Numbered from the stretch's first letter, positions 46,389-55,539 are shown. The stretch is 64,000 nt of DNA from Prevotella veroralis DSM 19559 = JCM 6290 (GCF_000377625.1 NZ_KB898335.1:28892-92891); one strand, 5' to 3'. A program made the numbers and translations. The notes: generated by a model not told the origin, from the sequence alone.

Positions 46389-47777
46389 ATGGATACAATA
46401 AAACAGAAGACATTAAAAGGGAGTTTCTCGCTCTTTGGCAAGGGACTTCACACTGGTTTGAGTCTTACCGTGACGTTTAATCCGGCTCCAGAGAATACTG
46501 GCTATAAGATACAACGTATAGATCTTGAGGGGCAGCCTATCATCGATGCTGTTGCAGAGAATGTAGTGGATACACAGCGCGGAACGGTCTTGGAAAAGGG
46601 AGATGCACGTGTAAGTACGGTAGAGCATGGCATGTCTGCTCTGTATGCAATGGGTATTGACAACTGCTTGATACAGATTAATGGACCGGAGTTCCCTATC
46701 CTTGATGGTTCTGCAGCGATGTATGTTAATAAGATCAAGGAGGTGGGTATTGTTGACCAAACAGCCCCGAAGGACTATTACATCATACGGAAAAAGATAG
46801 AGATAAAGGAGGCGAACGGGTCAGTAATTACTATTCTGCCTGACGACGAGTTCTCTATTACTGCCATGTGTAACTTTGATTCAAAGTTTATCAGCAGTCA
46901 GTTCGCTACGTTGGACGACTTTGGAACCTACGCAGAGGAGATTGCGCCAGCTCGAACCTTCGTCTTCGTGCGTGACATTATGCCGTTGTTACAAGCAAAC
47001 CTCATTAAGGGTGGCGACTTGGATAACGCTATTGTTATCTATGAACAACAGGTTTCTCAAGAGAAACTAGATCAACTGGCCGATCTCTTGAAAGTGCCTC
47101 GTATGGATGCAAACAACATTGGTTACATCCAACATAAGCCTTTGCAGTGGTACAACGAATGTACGCGTCATAAGCTCCTTGATATCATCGGAGACATGGC
47201 ACTCATAGGTAAGCCTATCAAGGGACGCATTATTGCCACTCGACCGGGGCATACTGTGAACAACAAATTTGCGCGTTTAATGCGTAAAGAGATACGTAAG
47301 CACGAGGTGCAGGCACCGATCTACGACCCTAATGAAGAGCCTCTCATGGACAACAACCGCATACGTGAGTTGTTGCCACATAGGTATCCCATGCAGTTGG
47401 TAGATAAGGTTATCTCCATGGGTGCCAATAGTGTAGTAGGGGTCAAGAACGTCACTAGTAACGAGCCTTTCTTCCAAGGACATTTCCCTCAAGAGCCCGT
47501 TATGCCAGGTGTACTTCAGGTAGAGGCAATGGCGCAATGTGGCGGTCTTTTGGTGCTATCACAGCTTGAGGAGCCAGAGAGATGGTCAACTTATTTCCTG
47601 AAGATAGACGATGTTAAGTTCCGTCAGAAGGTCGTTCCGGGCGATACTCTCCTGTTCCGTGTGGAGCTGTTAGGTCCTGTTCGCCATGGAATTAGCTCAA
47701 TGAAAGGCTATATGTTCGTAGGTGATCACGTTGTCGCCGAAGCAACTTTTACGGCGCAGATAGTGAAGAATAAGTAA
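46389..47777 (+). CDS. lpxC-fabZ: bifunctional UDP-3-O-acyl-N-acetylglucosamine deacetylase / (3R)-hydroxyacyl-ACP dehydratase
   Basis: This 462-residue protein is the LpxC-FabZ fusion usual in Bacteroidota. Residues 1-305 are LpxC, the committed zinc deacetylase of lipid A synthesis (QKTLKGSFSLFGKGLHTG, STVEHGMSALYAMGIDNC, zinc ligands in HKLLDIIGDMAL). Residues about 320-462 are FabZ (LLPHRYPMQLVDKVI, catalytic His in GHFPQEPVMPGVLQVEAMAQ), which dehydrates hydroxyacyl-ACP. Joining them links lipid A and fatty acid synthesis, which compete for hydroxyacyl-ACP. It starts 5 bp after lpxD. Confidence 0.97.
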   Translation: MDTIKQKTLKGSFSLFGKGLHTGLSLTVTFNPAPENTGYKIQRIDLEGQPIIDAVAENVVDTQRGTVLEKGDARVSTVEHGMSALYAMGIDNCLIQINGPEFPILDGSAAMYVNKIKEVGIVDQTAPKDYYIIRKKIEIKEANGSVITILPDDEFSITAMCNFDSKFISSQFATLDDFGTYAEEIAPARTFVFVRDIMPLLQANLIKGGDLDNAIVIYEQQVSQEKLDQLADLLKVPRMDANNIGYIQHKPLQWYNECTRHKLLDIIGDMALIGKPIKGRIIATRPGHTVNNKFARLMRKEIRKHEVQAPIYDPNEEPLMDNNRIRELLPHRYPMQLVDKVISMGANSVVGVKNVTSNEPFFQGHFPQEPVMPGVLQVEAMAQCGGLLVLSQLEEPERWSTYFLKIDDVKFRQKVVPGDTLLFRVELLGPVRHGISSMKGYMFVGDHVVAEATFTAQIVKNK

Positions 47778-47799
47778 GGAGGAGTTTAGAAACTCCTCC
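47778..47799 (+). promoter_or_regulatory. hairpin between lpxC-fabZ and lpxA
   Basis: GGAGGAGTTT and AAACTCCTCC form a nearly uninterrupted palindrome immediately after the fabZ stop. With no T tract, it is unlikely to terminate; it may protect an mRNA end or set relative expression of lpxA. Confidence 0.5.
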
Positions 47800-47814
47800 C
47801 CAAAACATAATGAT

Positions 47815-48585
47815 ATGAACCAAATAAGTCCGCTTGCCTTTGTTCATCCAGAGGCTCAATTAGGTGACAACAACATTATTGGTCCGTTCTGTTATATCGA
47901 CAAGAACACCGTAATCGGTAGTAATAATGTGTTCCAAAATGGCGTTACCATCCATATTGGAGCACGAATAGGTGATGGCAACGAGATATTCCCTGGCGCA
48001 AGTATCTCTACTAAACCACAGGACTTGAAGTACCGTGGTGAGGACACAATCTGCGTCCTCGGGGATAACAACTCCATACGTGAGAACGTTACAATCTCAC
48101 GTGGTACAGCATCGAAAGGGAGGACAGTTGTTGGTAGTAACAACCTCCTTATGGAGAGCATGCACATAGCCCACGACTGTGTAGTTGGGTCTGGCGTCAT
48201 CATCGGCAATTCGACTAAGTTCGCTGGAGAAGTGGTCGTTGAAGACTGTGCCATCATATCTGCTAATGTCCTTTGTCACCAGTTCTGTCGTATTGGCGGG
48301 TACGTCATGATACAAGGAGGAAGCCGTTTCTCTATGGACATTCCACCTTATATTATAGTAGGCAAGGAGCCTGCTCGCTACATGGGAGTTAATCTCATCG
48401 GATTGCGCAGACGTGGTTTTACGAATGAGCAGATCGAACTCATCCATAACACCTATCGCATCCTTTATGGTACAGGAACGCGTGCAGAGAATATAGCTCG
48501 TATAAAGAGTGAATTGCTGGTGACGCCTGAAGTACAGCGAATCATCGATTTCGCAGAGGCTTCGCAACGCGGTTTGATTAAGTAA
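47815..48585 (+). CDS. lpxA: acyl-ACP--UDP-N-acetylglucosamine O-acyltransferase
   Basis: LpxA transfers a hydroxyacyl chain from ACP to the 3-OH of UDP-GlcNAc, the first step of lipid A synthesis. The 256-residue length fits the family. Hexapeptide repeats (residues 5-185; FVHPEAQLGDNNIIGPFCYI, HIAHDCVVGSGVIIGNSTKF with the catalytic His) form a left-handed helix, followed by a helical C-terminal domain (GLRRRGFTNEQIELIHNTYR). It lies 37 bp after lpxC-fabZ and 4 bp before miaA. Confidence 0.97.
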   Translation: MNQISPLAFVHPEAQLGDNNIIGPFCYIDKNTVIGSNNVFQNGVTIHIGARIGDGNEIFPGASISTKPQDLKYRGEDTICVLGDNNSIRENVTISRGTASKGRTVVGSNNLLMESMHIAHDCVVGSGVIIGNSTKFAGEVVVEDCAIISANVLCHQFCRIGGYVMIQGGSRFSMDIPPYIIVGKEPARYMGVNLIGLRRRGFTNEQIELIHNTYRILYGTGTRAENIARIKSELLVTPEVQRIIDFAEASQRGLIK

Positions 48586-48589
48586 GAGG

Positions 48590-49489
48590 TTGAAGGAAAA
48601 GACATTAATCGTCGTCACGGGACCAACAGGGGTGGGCAAGACGGAGACAACCTTACGCCTTGCCGAACACTTCGGTGTACCTGTTATCAACGCAGACTCA
48701 CGTCAGATTTTTGCTGAAATACCCATCGGAACAGCTGCACCAACGGCTGCTCAACAGGCACGGGTGCGTCATTACTTCGTTGGGAATCACCACTTAGAGG
48801 ACTATTATTCGGCAAGTCTGTTTGAAGAAGACGTTTTGAAGCTCATTAATGAGTCTTCTTCGAAGGTTTCCTTACTGTCGGGTGGCTCGATGATGTACAT
48901 TGATGCGGTTTGTAAAGGGATTGATGATATTCCAACCATACACCCAGAAGTACGGCAGGAGATGATGCAACTCCTTGAGAAAGAAGGCTTAGCAAAGATG
49001 TGCGAGTTGCTTCATGAATGGGATCCAGAACACTGGGCTGTAGTCGATCAAAGCAATCCTCGGCGTGTTATCCATGCCCTTGAGATATGTAAACAGACGG
49101 GTAGAACCTACACATCTTTCCGTTCTAATACCATCAAAGAACGTCCTTTTAATATCATCAAGATTGGTTTGAATCGTGATCGTGACACCCTCTATCAACG
49201 CATCAATCAGCGAGTTCTGCAAATGATAGACGATGGTATGATCGAAGAAGCGCAACGCGTCTATCCCAAGCGAATGCTTAATTCGCTTAACACAGTGGGC
49301 TATAAGGAATTATTTGAGTATCTTGACGGACTGACAACACTCGATGAAGCGATCTTCAAGATACAAAGCAACACCAGACGTTACGCCCGCAAGCAACTCA
49401 CATGGTACAAACGTGACCAAGAGATGACGTGGTTCTCGCCCGATAACATTGAAGAAATCTTAAATTATCTATATACTATCTCCCTGTAA
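48590..49489 (+). CDS. miaA: tRNA dimethylallyltransferase
   Basis: MiaA adds a dimethylallyl group to A37 of tRNAs reading UNN codons. The 299-residue protein has the P-loop VTGPTGVGKTETT (residues 9-21), NADSRQIFAEIPIGTA, and the family's C-terminal RKQLTWYKRDQEMTWFSPDN. No ATG is available: the start is a TTG four bases after the lpxA stop, so it depends on translational coupling. Co-location with lipid A genes is common in Bacteroidota and does not imply a shared pathway. Confidence 0.96.
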   Translation: MKEKTLIVVTGPTGVGKTETTLRLAEHFGVPVINADSRQIFAEIPIGTAAPTAAQQARVRHYFVGNHHLEDYYSASLFEEDVLKLINESSSKVSLLSGGSMMYIDAVCKGIDDIPTIHPEVRQEMMQLLEKEGLAKMCELLHEWDPEHWAVVDQSNPRRVIHALEICKQTGRTYTSFRSNTIKERPFNIIKIGLNRDRDTLYQRINQRVLQMIDDGMIEEAQRVYPKRMLNSLNTVGYKELFEYLDGLTTLDEAIFKIQSNTRRYARKQLTWYKRDQEMTWFSPDNIEEILNYLYTISL

Positions 49490-49554
49490 GCAAGTAAATA
49501 ACTACTTTTGCAGTAATCGGTGAGTTATATTATAAAACGAAGATTGTAAAGGCA

Positions 49555-52122
49555 ATGATAAAGAGACTTTATTCATTTATTAAAGCTATCTTCCAAGGGA
49601 TTATACACTTCTTTCCTTGGTACATAAAGCTCTATAAGGGTCGTGCATGGTACACGAAAGCAGCACTGGGGATTACTTCCTTCATCGTTGCCATATTCCT
49701 CTATTTAGGCATGGTAGATACTAATTTCCTTTGGCTCTTTGGTAGATCGCCTGGCTTTATAGAAATTAAAACACCTCCAACGTACGCTGCTTCGGAGATA
49801 TATAGTGCTGACTCCGTACTCATTGGACGGTTTTATAAGGAAAACCGAACACCTGTTAAGTATAGTGAAGTTACTCCCGCTTTCTGGAATGCACTGATTA
49901 GTACGGAGGACGAACGCTTCTACAGCCATCATGGAATCGACTTCATGGGCATCGGCGGAGCGATCAAGGACGCTGTTACTCGTGGTGATGGACGTGGTGC
50001 ATCGACGATTACTCAGCAGCTGGCAAAGAACATGTTCCGTGTGAGGACACAGTATTCTACAGGTTTATTAGGGCACGTTCCAGGGCTTCGCATGCTCATT
50101 ATGAAGAGCAAGGAATGGATCATTGCGGTGAAACTTGAGCTTATCTATTCCAAAAAAGAGATATTGACAATGTATGCAAATACCGTCGATTTCGGTAACA
50201 ATTCATACGGAGTCAAGACCGCAGCAAAGACCTATTTCAATACCACACCATCGAAGATGTCGGTTGATCAAGCAGCCACCCTCGTGGGTATGCTAAAGGC
50301 TACTACCTACTACAACCCCATCACGCACCCCAAAAACTCTATCCGTCGACGCAACACAGTATTATATAATATGGTGACTCATCATGTATTACCTCAATCG
50401 GAGTACACCGCTTACTCGCAGCGCCCACTACGCCTTGATGTACACATGGAAGAGAACTATGACGGTCAAGCTCAGTACTTCCGTCAATATGTTGCAGACG
50501 AGTTCAAGGACTGGATGAAGGAGCATGGTTACGACTTGTATAGTAGTGGTCTCAAGATCTACACCACGATCGACACTCGCATGCAGAAGTATGCCGAGCA
50601 AGCTGTGTCGAAGCAGATGGAGCGTGTGCAAAACACCTTTAACAACCATTGGCGGGGTCAGAACCCATGGAGGGACGCAAGTGGAAAGGAGATACCAGGC
50701 TTTATCGAGGGTATAGCCCAGCGTCAACCCTTCTATAAGAAACTTGTTCAAAAGTATCCCAACCAGCCCGATAGCGTCCTTTACTATCTAAATAAACCTC
50801 ACAAGGTAAAGCTCTTTGATTATGCAAAAGGCACCATTGAGAAAGAGATGTCATCGATGGACTCCATCCGTTACATGGTACAGTTTATGCACTGCGCGAT
50901 GGTCGCCATGGAACCTCAAAGTGGTGCAGTAAGGGCGTGGGTAGGCGATATCGACTTCAACACATGGAAGTATGATAAGGTCGTAGCAGAGCGTCAGCCG
51001 GGGTCTACCTTCAAGCTTTTTGTGTACACCGAGGCCATGCGACAGGGATTGACCCCATGCACTCGTCGACGTGACGAATACATCAGTATGCAGGTTCTCG
51101 ATAAGAAGACTGGGCAGATGAAGACGTGGACTCCGCATAATGCCAATGGACGTTTTTCTAACGACTCGATACCTTTGATGACTGCTTTCGCTCGAAGTAT
51201 TAACTCCATCGCAGTGCGTGTTGGACAGGAAGTCACTATACCAAATGTTATCGAGACAGCGCAGAAGATGGGTATCAAGAGTCCGTTGGATGACGAGCCA
51301 TCATTGGCTCTTGGCTCAAGTGATGTTAACCTACTTGAGATGGTGGATGCCTATTCTACGATCGCAAACTACGGTGAACAGATTGATCCAGTGGTAGTTA
51401 CTCGAATCGTAGACATGAATGGCAACGAGGTCTATACGGCTCCACAAAACCATGAGAGAGCCGTAGATACGAAGTCAGCCTTCCTAATGCAACAAATGCT
51501 CAAAGCGGGTGTTAATCAAGGAGGAGGCACTAGTTTGGCTTTGCGCCAATACGTTCCTACCGATACAGACTGGGGTGGAAAGACAGGTACAAGTAATAAC
51601 CACTCCGATGCATGGTTTATGGCTGTCAGCCCGAATCTAGTAGTTGGAGCATGGGTAGGAGGCGAGTATCGCTCCATACACTTCCGTACAGGAGCCCTCG
51701 GACAAGGCTCTAAAACGGCCTTACCGGTAGTGGGTGAGTTCCTTCATAGCCTCATGTACGACCGCACCTATCAGCGTTATCATGCCAAATGGGAGGTAGA
51801 TGAGGATGATGACATCGACCCATCAATGTATAATTGTCTGCCACCTCCAGTCCAACGACAGCTCCCTGACTCGTTAAAAGGACAGAACGCAGCTCGCAGA
51901 CATCAGCAGGGTGATATTGAGGAGGATATTCCTTCAGATGAAGACAATGCTGAGGGCATGCCTCCCGAACCTGCTCCACCAGCCGAACCTGTTAGTAGAC
52001 ACCAGGTTGAAAACGGCTCAGAAGGTGGCGGAAACACCCATGAGAGCAAGGCAGAAAAGAAGAAGGAAAAGAAGATAAAGGCTGCTAAAGATCCCACCGT
52101 AAGTAATATTGAATGGGACTAA
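49555..52122 (+). CDS. bifunctional penicillin-binding protein 1A (glycosyltransferase/transpeptidase)
   Basis: This 855-residue class A PBP polymerises and cross-links peptidoglycan. It has one membrane anchor (about residues 38-60), a GT51 glycosyltransferase domain (about 85-265; catalytic Glu 118 in STEDERFYSHHGIDF, and ASTITQQLAKNMF), and a transpeptidase domain (about 430-730) with Ser 484 in GSTFK, SINSIAVRVGQ, and Lys 676 in GGKTGTSNN. The C-terminal tail (from about 745) is acidic then Pro/Lys-rich and low complexity, likely disordered. It starts 65 bp after miaA, preceded by a TACTTTTG (49503-49510) that could give it its own promoter. Confidence 0.96.
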   Translation: MIKRLYSFIKAIFQGIIHFFPWYIKLYKGRAWYTKAALGITSFIVAIFLYLGMVDTNFLWLFGRSPGFIEIKTPPTYAASEIYSADSVLIGRFYKENRTPVKYSEVTPAFWNALISTEDERFYSHHGIDFMGIGGAIKDAVTRGDGRGASTITQQLAKNMFRVRTQYSTGLLGHVPGLRMLIMKSKEWIIAVKLELIYSKKEILTMYANTVDFGNNSYGVKTAAKTYFNTTPSKMSVDQAATLVGMLKATTYYNPITHPKNSIRRRNTVLYNMVTHHVLPQSEYTAYSQRPLRLDVHMEENYDGQAQYFRQYVADEFKDWMKEHGYDLYSSGLKIYTTIDTRMQKYAEQAVSKQMERVQNTFNNHWRGQNPWRDASGKEIPGFIEGIAQRQPFYKKLVQKYPNQPDSVLYYLNKPHKVKLFDYAKGTIEKEMSSMDSIRYMVQFMHCAMVAMEPQSGAVRAWVGDIDFNTWKYDKVVAERQPGSTFKLFVYTEAMRQGLTPCTRRRDEYISMQVLDKKTGQMKTWTPHNANGRFSNDSIPLMTAFARSINSIAVRVGQEVTIPNVIETAQKMGIKSPLDDEPSLALGSSDVNLLEMVDAYSTIANYGEQIDPVVVTRIVDMNGNEVYTAPQNHERAVDTKSAFLMQQMLKAGVNQGGGTSLALRQYVPTDTDWGGKTGTSNNHSDAWFMAVSPNLVVGAWVGGEYRSIHFRTGALGQGSKTALPVVGEFLHSLMYDRTYQRYHAKWEVDEDDDIDPSMYNCLPPPVQRQLPDSLKGQNAARRHQQGDIEEDIPSDEDNAEGMPPEPAPPAEPVSRHQVENGSEGGGNTHESKAEKKKEKKIKAAKDPTVSNIEWD

Positions 52123-52140
52123 GCGGCGTTCGTCAACATC

Positions 52141-53883
52141 ATGGAAGCGGCTATCAATAACGCAATAGACCTACAGAATCCAGAGCTGCAAAAGGCTTTG
52201 CAGATCATTCAGTTTACACATCATTCCCTGTTCCTGACCGGTAAGGCAGGTACGGGGAAGTCTACTTTCTTGCGTTATATATCGTCTACTACGAAGAAGA
52301 AACACGTTATCCTTGCCCCGACCGGTATAGCTGCGATCAATGCAGGAGGCAGCACTTTGCATAGCTTCTTCAAGTTACCTTTCCATCCATTAGTGCCTGA
52401 TGACAGTCGATATACGCCTCGCCACCTGCGCGGAACAATGCGTTATAACGGCGACAAGTGCAAGCTCTTGCGCGAAGTGGAGCTTATCATCATCGACGAG
52501 ATAAGCATGGTTCGTGCCGACATCATTGATTTTATCGATAAAGTGTTGCGTGTTTACAATCGCAATATGCGTGAGCCTTTCGGTGGAAAGCAGCTCCTTT
52601 TGGTTGGAGACATCTATCAGTTAGAGCCCGTAGTCAAGGAGGATGACCGCAAACTATTGCAACCTTATTATGCAAGCAACTATTTTTTCGATGCTAAAGT
52701 GTTTCAGGATTACCCCTTGGTCAGCATTGAGTTGAATAAAGTTTATCGTCAGAACGATTCCACCTTCATATCCATTCTCGACCACATACGCACCAATCAA
52801 GCCACAGACAGCGATTTCAACAGTATTAACGCACGTGTGGGTGCATCCTTGGAACCGCAGGATAAGGACAAAGAAAACTTCACCATCACACTTTCAACAC
52901 GCCGCGATACGGTCGACTGGATCAACAATGAGGGACTAAACAAGCTTGAGGGCGACCCCGTGATGTTCCTTGGTGAGATCAAGGGAGAGTTCCCCGAGAG
53001 TAGTCTACCCACCCCCATGGAATTGAATCTCAAGGTGGGTGCACACGTAATGTTCATTAAGAACGATATAGACAAGCAGTGGGTCAATGGCACACTGGGC
53101 ATTATCATCGGTATAGATGAGGAGGAAGGTATGCTCTATGTACGCACGGAAGAGGGTGACGACTTGCAGGTTCAGCGTGAAATGTGGGCTAACGTGCGTT
53201 ATACCTTCAATGAGATTGAGAAGAAGATAGAGGAAGAACAGATTGGAACCTACGTGCAATTCCCATTGAAACTAGCGTGGGCTATCACCGTACATAAGAG
53301 TCAAGGACTAACGTTCAAGAACGTTAATATCGACTTTACGGGCGGTGTCTTCGCAGGGGGTCAGGCTTATGTCGCACTCTCCCGATGCACCAGTTTGAAT
53401 GGAATCAGCCTCAAAGACCCATTGAGGAGGGATGAGGTTTTCGTCCGAGCAGAGGTTACGCAGTTTGCACGTCATTATAATGATCGCAATAGGATAGCCA
53501 CTGCCTTGAAGCAAAGTAAAGCCGATAAGGAATATTACGATGCTGTGCGAGCATTCGACGAGGGCGATTATGACAGTTTTCTAAACAATTTCTTCCTTGC
53601 TATCCATAGTCGATATGACATAGAGAAGCCCGTTGTCAAGCGGTATATCCGCCGTAAACTCGATACTATCAATCAGCTCCGCCGAGAGAACAAAGCCTTA
53701 CAGCAGCAACAACGCGAGCATGAGGATTTCCTCAAACAGCTCTCTGTTGAATATGTGATGATGGGTAAGGAATGCGAGAAAGAAGGGATGCGTGAAGCCG
53801 CCATAGCCAACTATGAGAAGGCTGTGAGGCTCTATGAAGATAACCCGATAGCACGGGGACGCCTCGAAAAACTATATCCGTAA
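52141..53883 (+). CDS. PIF1/RecD-like DNA helicase (AAA family ATPase)
   Basis: The 580-residue protein is a superfamily 1B helicase: Walker A GKAGTGKST (residues 34-42), Walker B LIIIDEISMV, GGKQLLLVGDIYQLEPV, and the C-terminal UvrD-like block AWAITVHKSQGLTFKNV with YVALSRCTSL. After about residue 445 a helical region ends in a TPR-like repeat (EGMREAAIANYEKAVRLYED). Such helicases act in replication-fork or G-quadruplex processing. It begins 18 bp after PBP1A and is probably cotranscribed with it. Confidence 0.9.
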   Translation: MEAAINNAIDLQNPELQKALQIIQFTHHSLFLTGKAGTGKSTFLRYISSTTKKKHVILAPTGIAAINAGGSTLHSFFKLPFHPLVPDDSRYTPRHLRGTMRYNGDKCKLLREVELIIIDEISMVRADIIDFIDKVLRVYNRNMREPFGGKQLLLVGDIYQLEPVVKEDDRKLLQPYYASNYFFDAKVFQDYPLVSIELNKVYRQNDSTFISILDHIRTNQATDSDFNSINARVGASLEPQDKDKENFTITLSTRRDTVDWINNEGLNKLEGDPVMFLGEIKGEFPESSLPTPMELNLKVGAHVMFIKNDIDKQWVNGTLGIIIGIDEEEGMLYVRTEEGDDLQVQREMWANVRYTFNEIEKKIEEEQIGTYVQFPLKLAWAITVHKSQGLTFKNVNIDFTGGVFAGGQAYVALSRCTSLNGISLKDPLRRDEVFVRAEVTQFARHYNDRNRIATALKQSKADKEYYDAVRAFDEGDYDSFLNNFFLAIHSRYDIEKPVVKRYIRRKLDTINQLRRENKALQQQQREHEDFLKQLSVEYVMMGKECEKEGMREAAIANYEKAVRLYEDNPIARGRLEKLYP

Positions 53884-53889
53884 TACAAA

Positions 53890-54160
53890 ATAAAAAGCCT
53901 CCCCAAGCCCCTCCGAAGGAGGGGATGTGTTCTCACCAAGTCCTGCCTTGATGCAACAAAAAGACCCCCTAAGCCCATCGGAAGGAGGGGATGTATTCCC
54001 ACAAAGCCCTCGCTTGATGCAACAAAAATACTCCCTAAGCACATCGGAAGGAGGGGATGTGTTCCCACCAAGTCCTGCCTTGATGCAACAAAAAGACTCC
54101 CTAAGCACATCGGAGGGAAGGGATGTGTTCCCACAAAGCCCTCCTTTGAATCAAAATTCA
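53890..54160. repeat. 66-bp tandem repeats (four units, alternating in type)
   Basis: GGAGGGGATGT (or a variant) occurs at exact 66-bp steps, with its ATG at 53925, 53991, 54057 and 54123. Units alternate between CACCAAGTCCTGCCTTGATG and CACAAAGCCCTCGCTTGATG, so the higher-order period is 132 bp. Because 66 is divisible by three, frames stay open on both strands, producing apparent ORFs that I do not accept as genes. GGAGGGG/CCCCTCC links it to the CCCCTCC-hairpin family of other clusters. Confidence 0.9.
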
Positions 54161-54369
54161 TATTATGATTAGTGCTGTTGGGGGTAGATTCAAGGAGTGA
54201 AAGGAATGAGAAGGAGGGAAAGGGAGTGAAGACAATAGCACTGACTGCTGTTAGTTGTACTCTCAAAGACTAATGTCTTAACTCCTGTCTCCTGTCTCTC
54301 GACTCCTAAAAAGGTGCTGTCTTAACTCCTATATCCTGTATTCTGACTCCAAAAATAGAATTAAATTGC
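54161..54369. other. intergenic region upstream of a lipoprotein gene
   Basis: This sequence contains an AT-rich repeat end (ATTATGATTAGTGCTGTTG) and imprecise duplications such as TCTTAACTCCTGTCTCCTGT and TCTTAACTCCTATATCCTGT (54270-54345). No gene is seen. Confidence 0.4.
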
Positions 54370-54918
54370 ATGAAAAAGAATAACAATCAATCTCGAATCA
54401 TCAGTTTTATCTTCCTCAGCATATTATTGGCTGTGGGCGTAATAGCCTCCTGTCACCATAAAAACAGGCTTGAGGTGGAAGACAATAAAGACACCGTTGC
54501 CGCCAAGGAATTTGCCCCTTTGGTCGATAATGGTAAGTTATCAATCGACTTAAAGAGCATTACCTCCGTTGCATTCCCTAAGTATAAACTCTCCAAAGCA
54601 ACGCCTTTCATCCCCGATTCCGTTAGTGTTGCAGCGGATGAAGAGACTGTCTCCAGCGGTAATTACTCGGCAACTCTTCTGCTCGACACCATCCCTTCCA
54701 AAGCCTTCTATCAGTCGGTTGAGACCGCTGCACAACACGATACCTGTTGGCATATTAACAACTTCGCTTTCACTTACGAACATAAGGATAAGCAAGGAGG
54801 AGTGTATAAGGTCAGCTTCAGCAAAGGCGGTCAACAGATCTTTGTTACCCATCTCAACAGTGACATGGTGGGGCTTTCTGGTAATTCAAAATTCAAAGTT
54901 CAAAATTCAAAATTGTGA
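54370..54918 (+). CDS. putative lipoprotein with repeat-derived C-terminus
   Basis: The 182-residue product has a lipoprotein signal (hydrophobic residues 10-27, GVIASC, Cys 28, then HHKNRLEVEDN). The mature part is beta-rich and resembles nothing I can name (GNYSATLLLDTIPSKAFYQS; FAFTYEHKDKQGGVYKVSFS). The last dozen residues (GNSKFKVQNSKL) are translated from the common AATTCAAAATTCAAAGTTC intergenic repeat, so the repeat has probably extended or replaced the original end. Confidence 0.72.
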   Translation: MKKNNNQSRIISFIFLSILLAVGVIASCHHKNRLEVEDNKDTVAAKEFAPLVDNGKLSIDLKSITSVAFPKYKLSKATPFIPDSVSVAADEETVSSGNYSATLLLDTIPSKAFYQSVETAAQHDTCWHINNFAFTYEHKDKQGGVYKVSFSKGGQQIFVTHLNSDMVGLSGNSKFKVQNSKL

Positions 54919-55223
54919 TTAGTTCTGTTGTTGAAAAGCATCAATAAGTTCTTTGCTGGGGCATTTTTAACACAGAATACACGGATGTTTAACACCTTTG
55001 CCCAATAGTGTTTAATACCTTCATACGTGAGTGTTTAATATCCTTATCCGAGTAGTAGGACTAATGGGGGATGGCTGTACGATCCATAGGGCACGGAAGT
55101 ATAACCCGTGCCCCACGAAAGTACATTTCGTTGATGTTAACAATTCGAGCCTTGTCTTTATAATCTTACGCCAATAAGACTTTATGAAAGCACCAAGAAG
55201 AAGCACTTCTAAGACAGGCTAAA

Positions 55224-55259
55224 AATTGTTCGCGAACAATTCAAGAAAAGTTCGCGAAC
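55224..55259. repeat. GTTCGCGAAC palindromes, copies 2 and 3
   Basis: AATTGTTCGCGAACAATT (55224-55241) is identical to the palindrome at 40248-40265, and a second GTTCGCGAAC core follows at 55250-55259. Both sites are preceded by CTAAGACAG, and each region also contains CACGAAAGTACATTTCGT upstream. Confidence 0.78.
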
Positions 55260-55426
55260 AATTTTTTAAGTGCCTTGTGGAGTGTAAAAGGTGGAAATAG
55301 TAGCTTCATAGAGAGCTTAGAGATGAAGTGTATATATGCCTCTTTCTTTATTTATGGATATTAGTTGTGGAGGGACTTTATGCGTAAGATGGTTAGCGTA
55401 TTTAATGGAAAAGAAGTAAGTAAATA

Positions 55427-55458
55427 TTTGTAAGATATCTAATTAATACTTACATTTG
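55427..55458 (+). promoter_or_regulatory. promoter of the 433-codon lipoprotein gene
   Basis: TTTG (55427-55430) and TACATTTG (55451-55458) are 20 bp apart, matching the Bacteroidota consensus. Confidence 0.65.
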
Positions 55459-55539
55459 TATCAAAAGTTACTCTGCGGTCACAAGTGGCATCTTTAGATG
55501 GTAAACCTCGTGTTGAAATTAGCTATGGAGATTAAAGCA

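Larger units (their letters stand above)
54905..55497. other. intergenic region rich in repeats
   Basis: It starts with a segment (54905-54987) that is the inverted copy of 11182-11264 (including CAATAAGTTCTTTGCTGGG). Then follow GTTTAACACCTTTGCCC-like short repeats (54985-55045), CACGAAAGTACATTTCGT (55114-55131), the GTTCGCGAAC palindromes (55224-55241, plus a second core at 55250-55259), and the promoter of the next gene (55427-55458). No coding frame is credible. Confidence 0.6.

Noticed and set aside
53918..54125. Possible CRISPR array
   Set aside because: The 66-bp units are directly contiguous with alternating similar sequence, with no unique spacers and no cas genes nearby.
53832..54266. 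Open frames through the 66-bp tandem repeats on both strands
   Set aside because: Explained by a repeat period divisible by three; frames are open in opposite directions at once and show no signal peptide or known motif.
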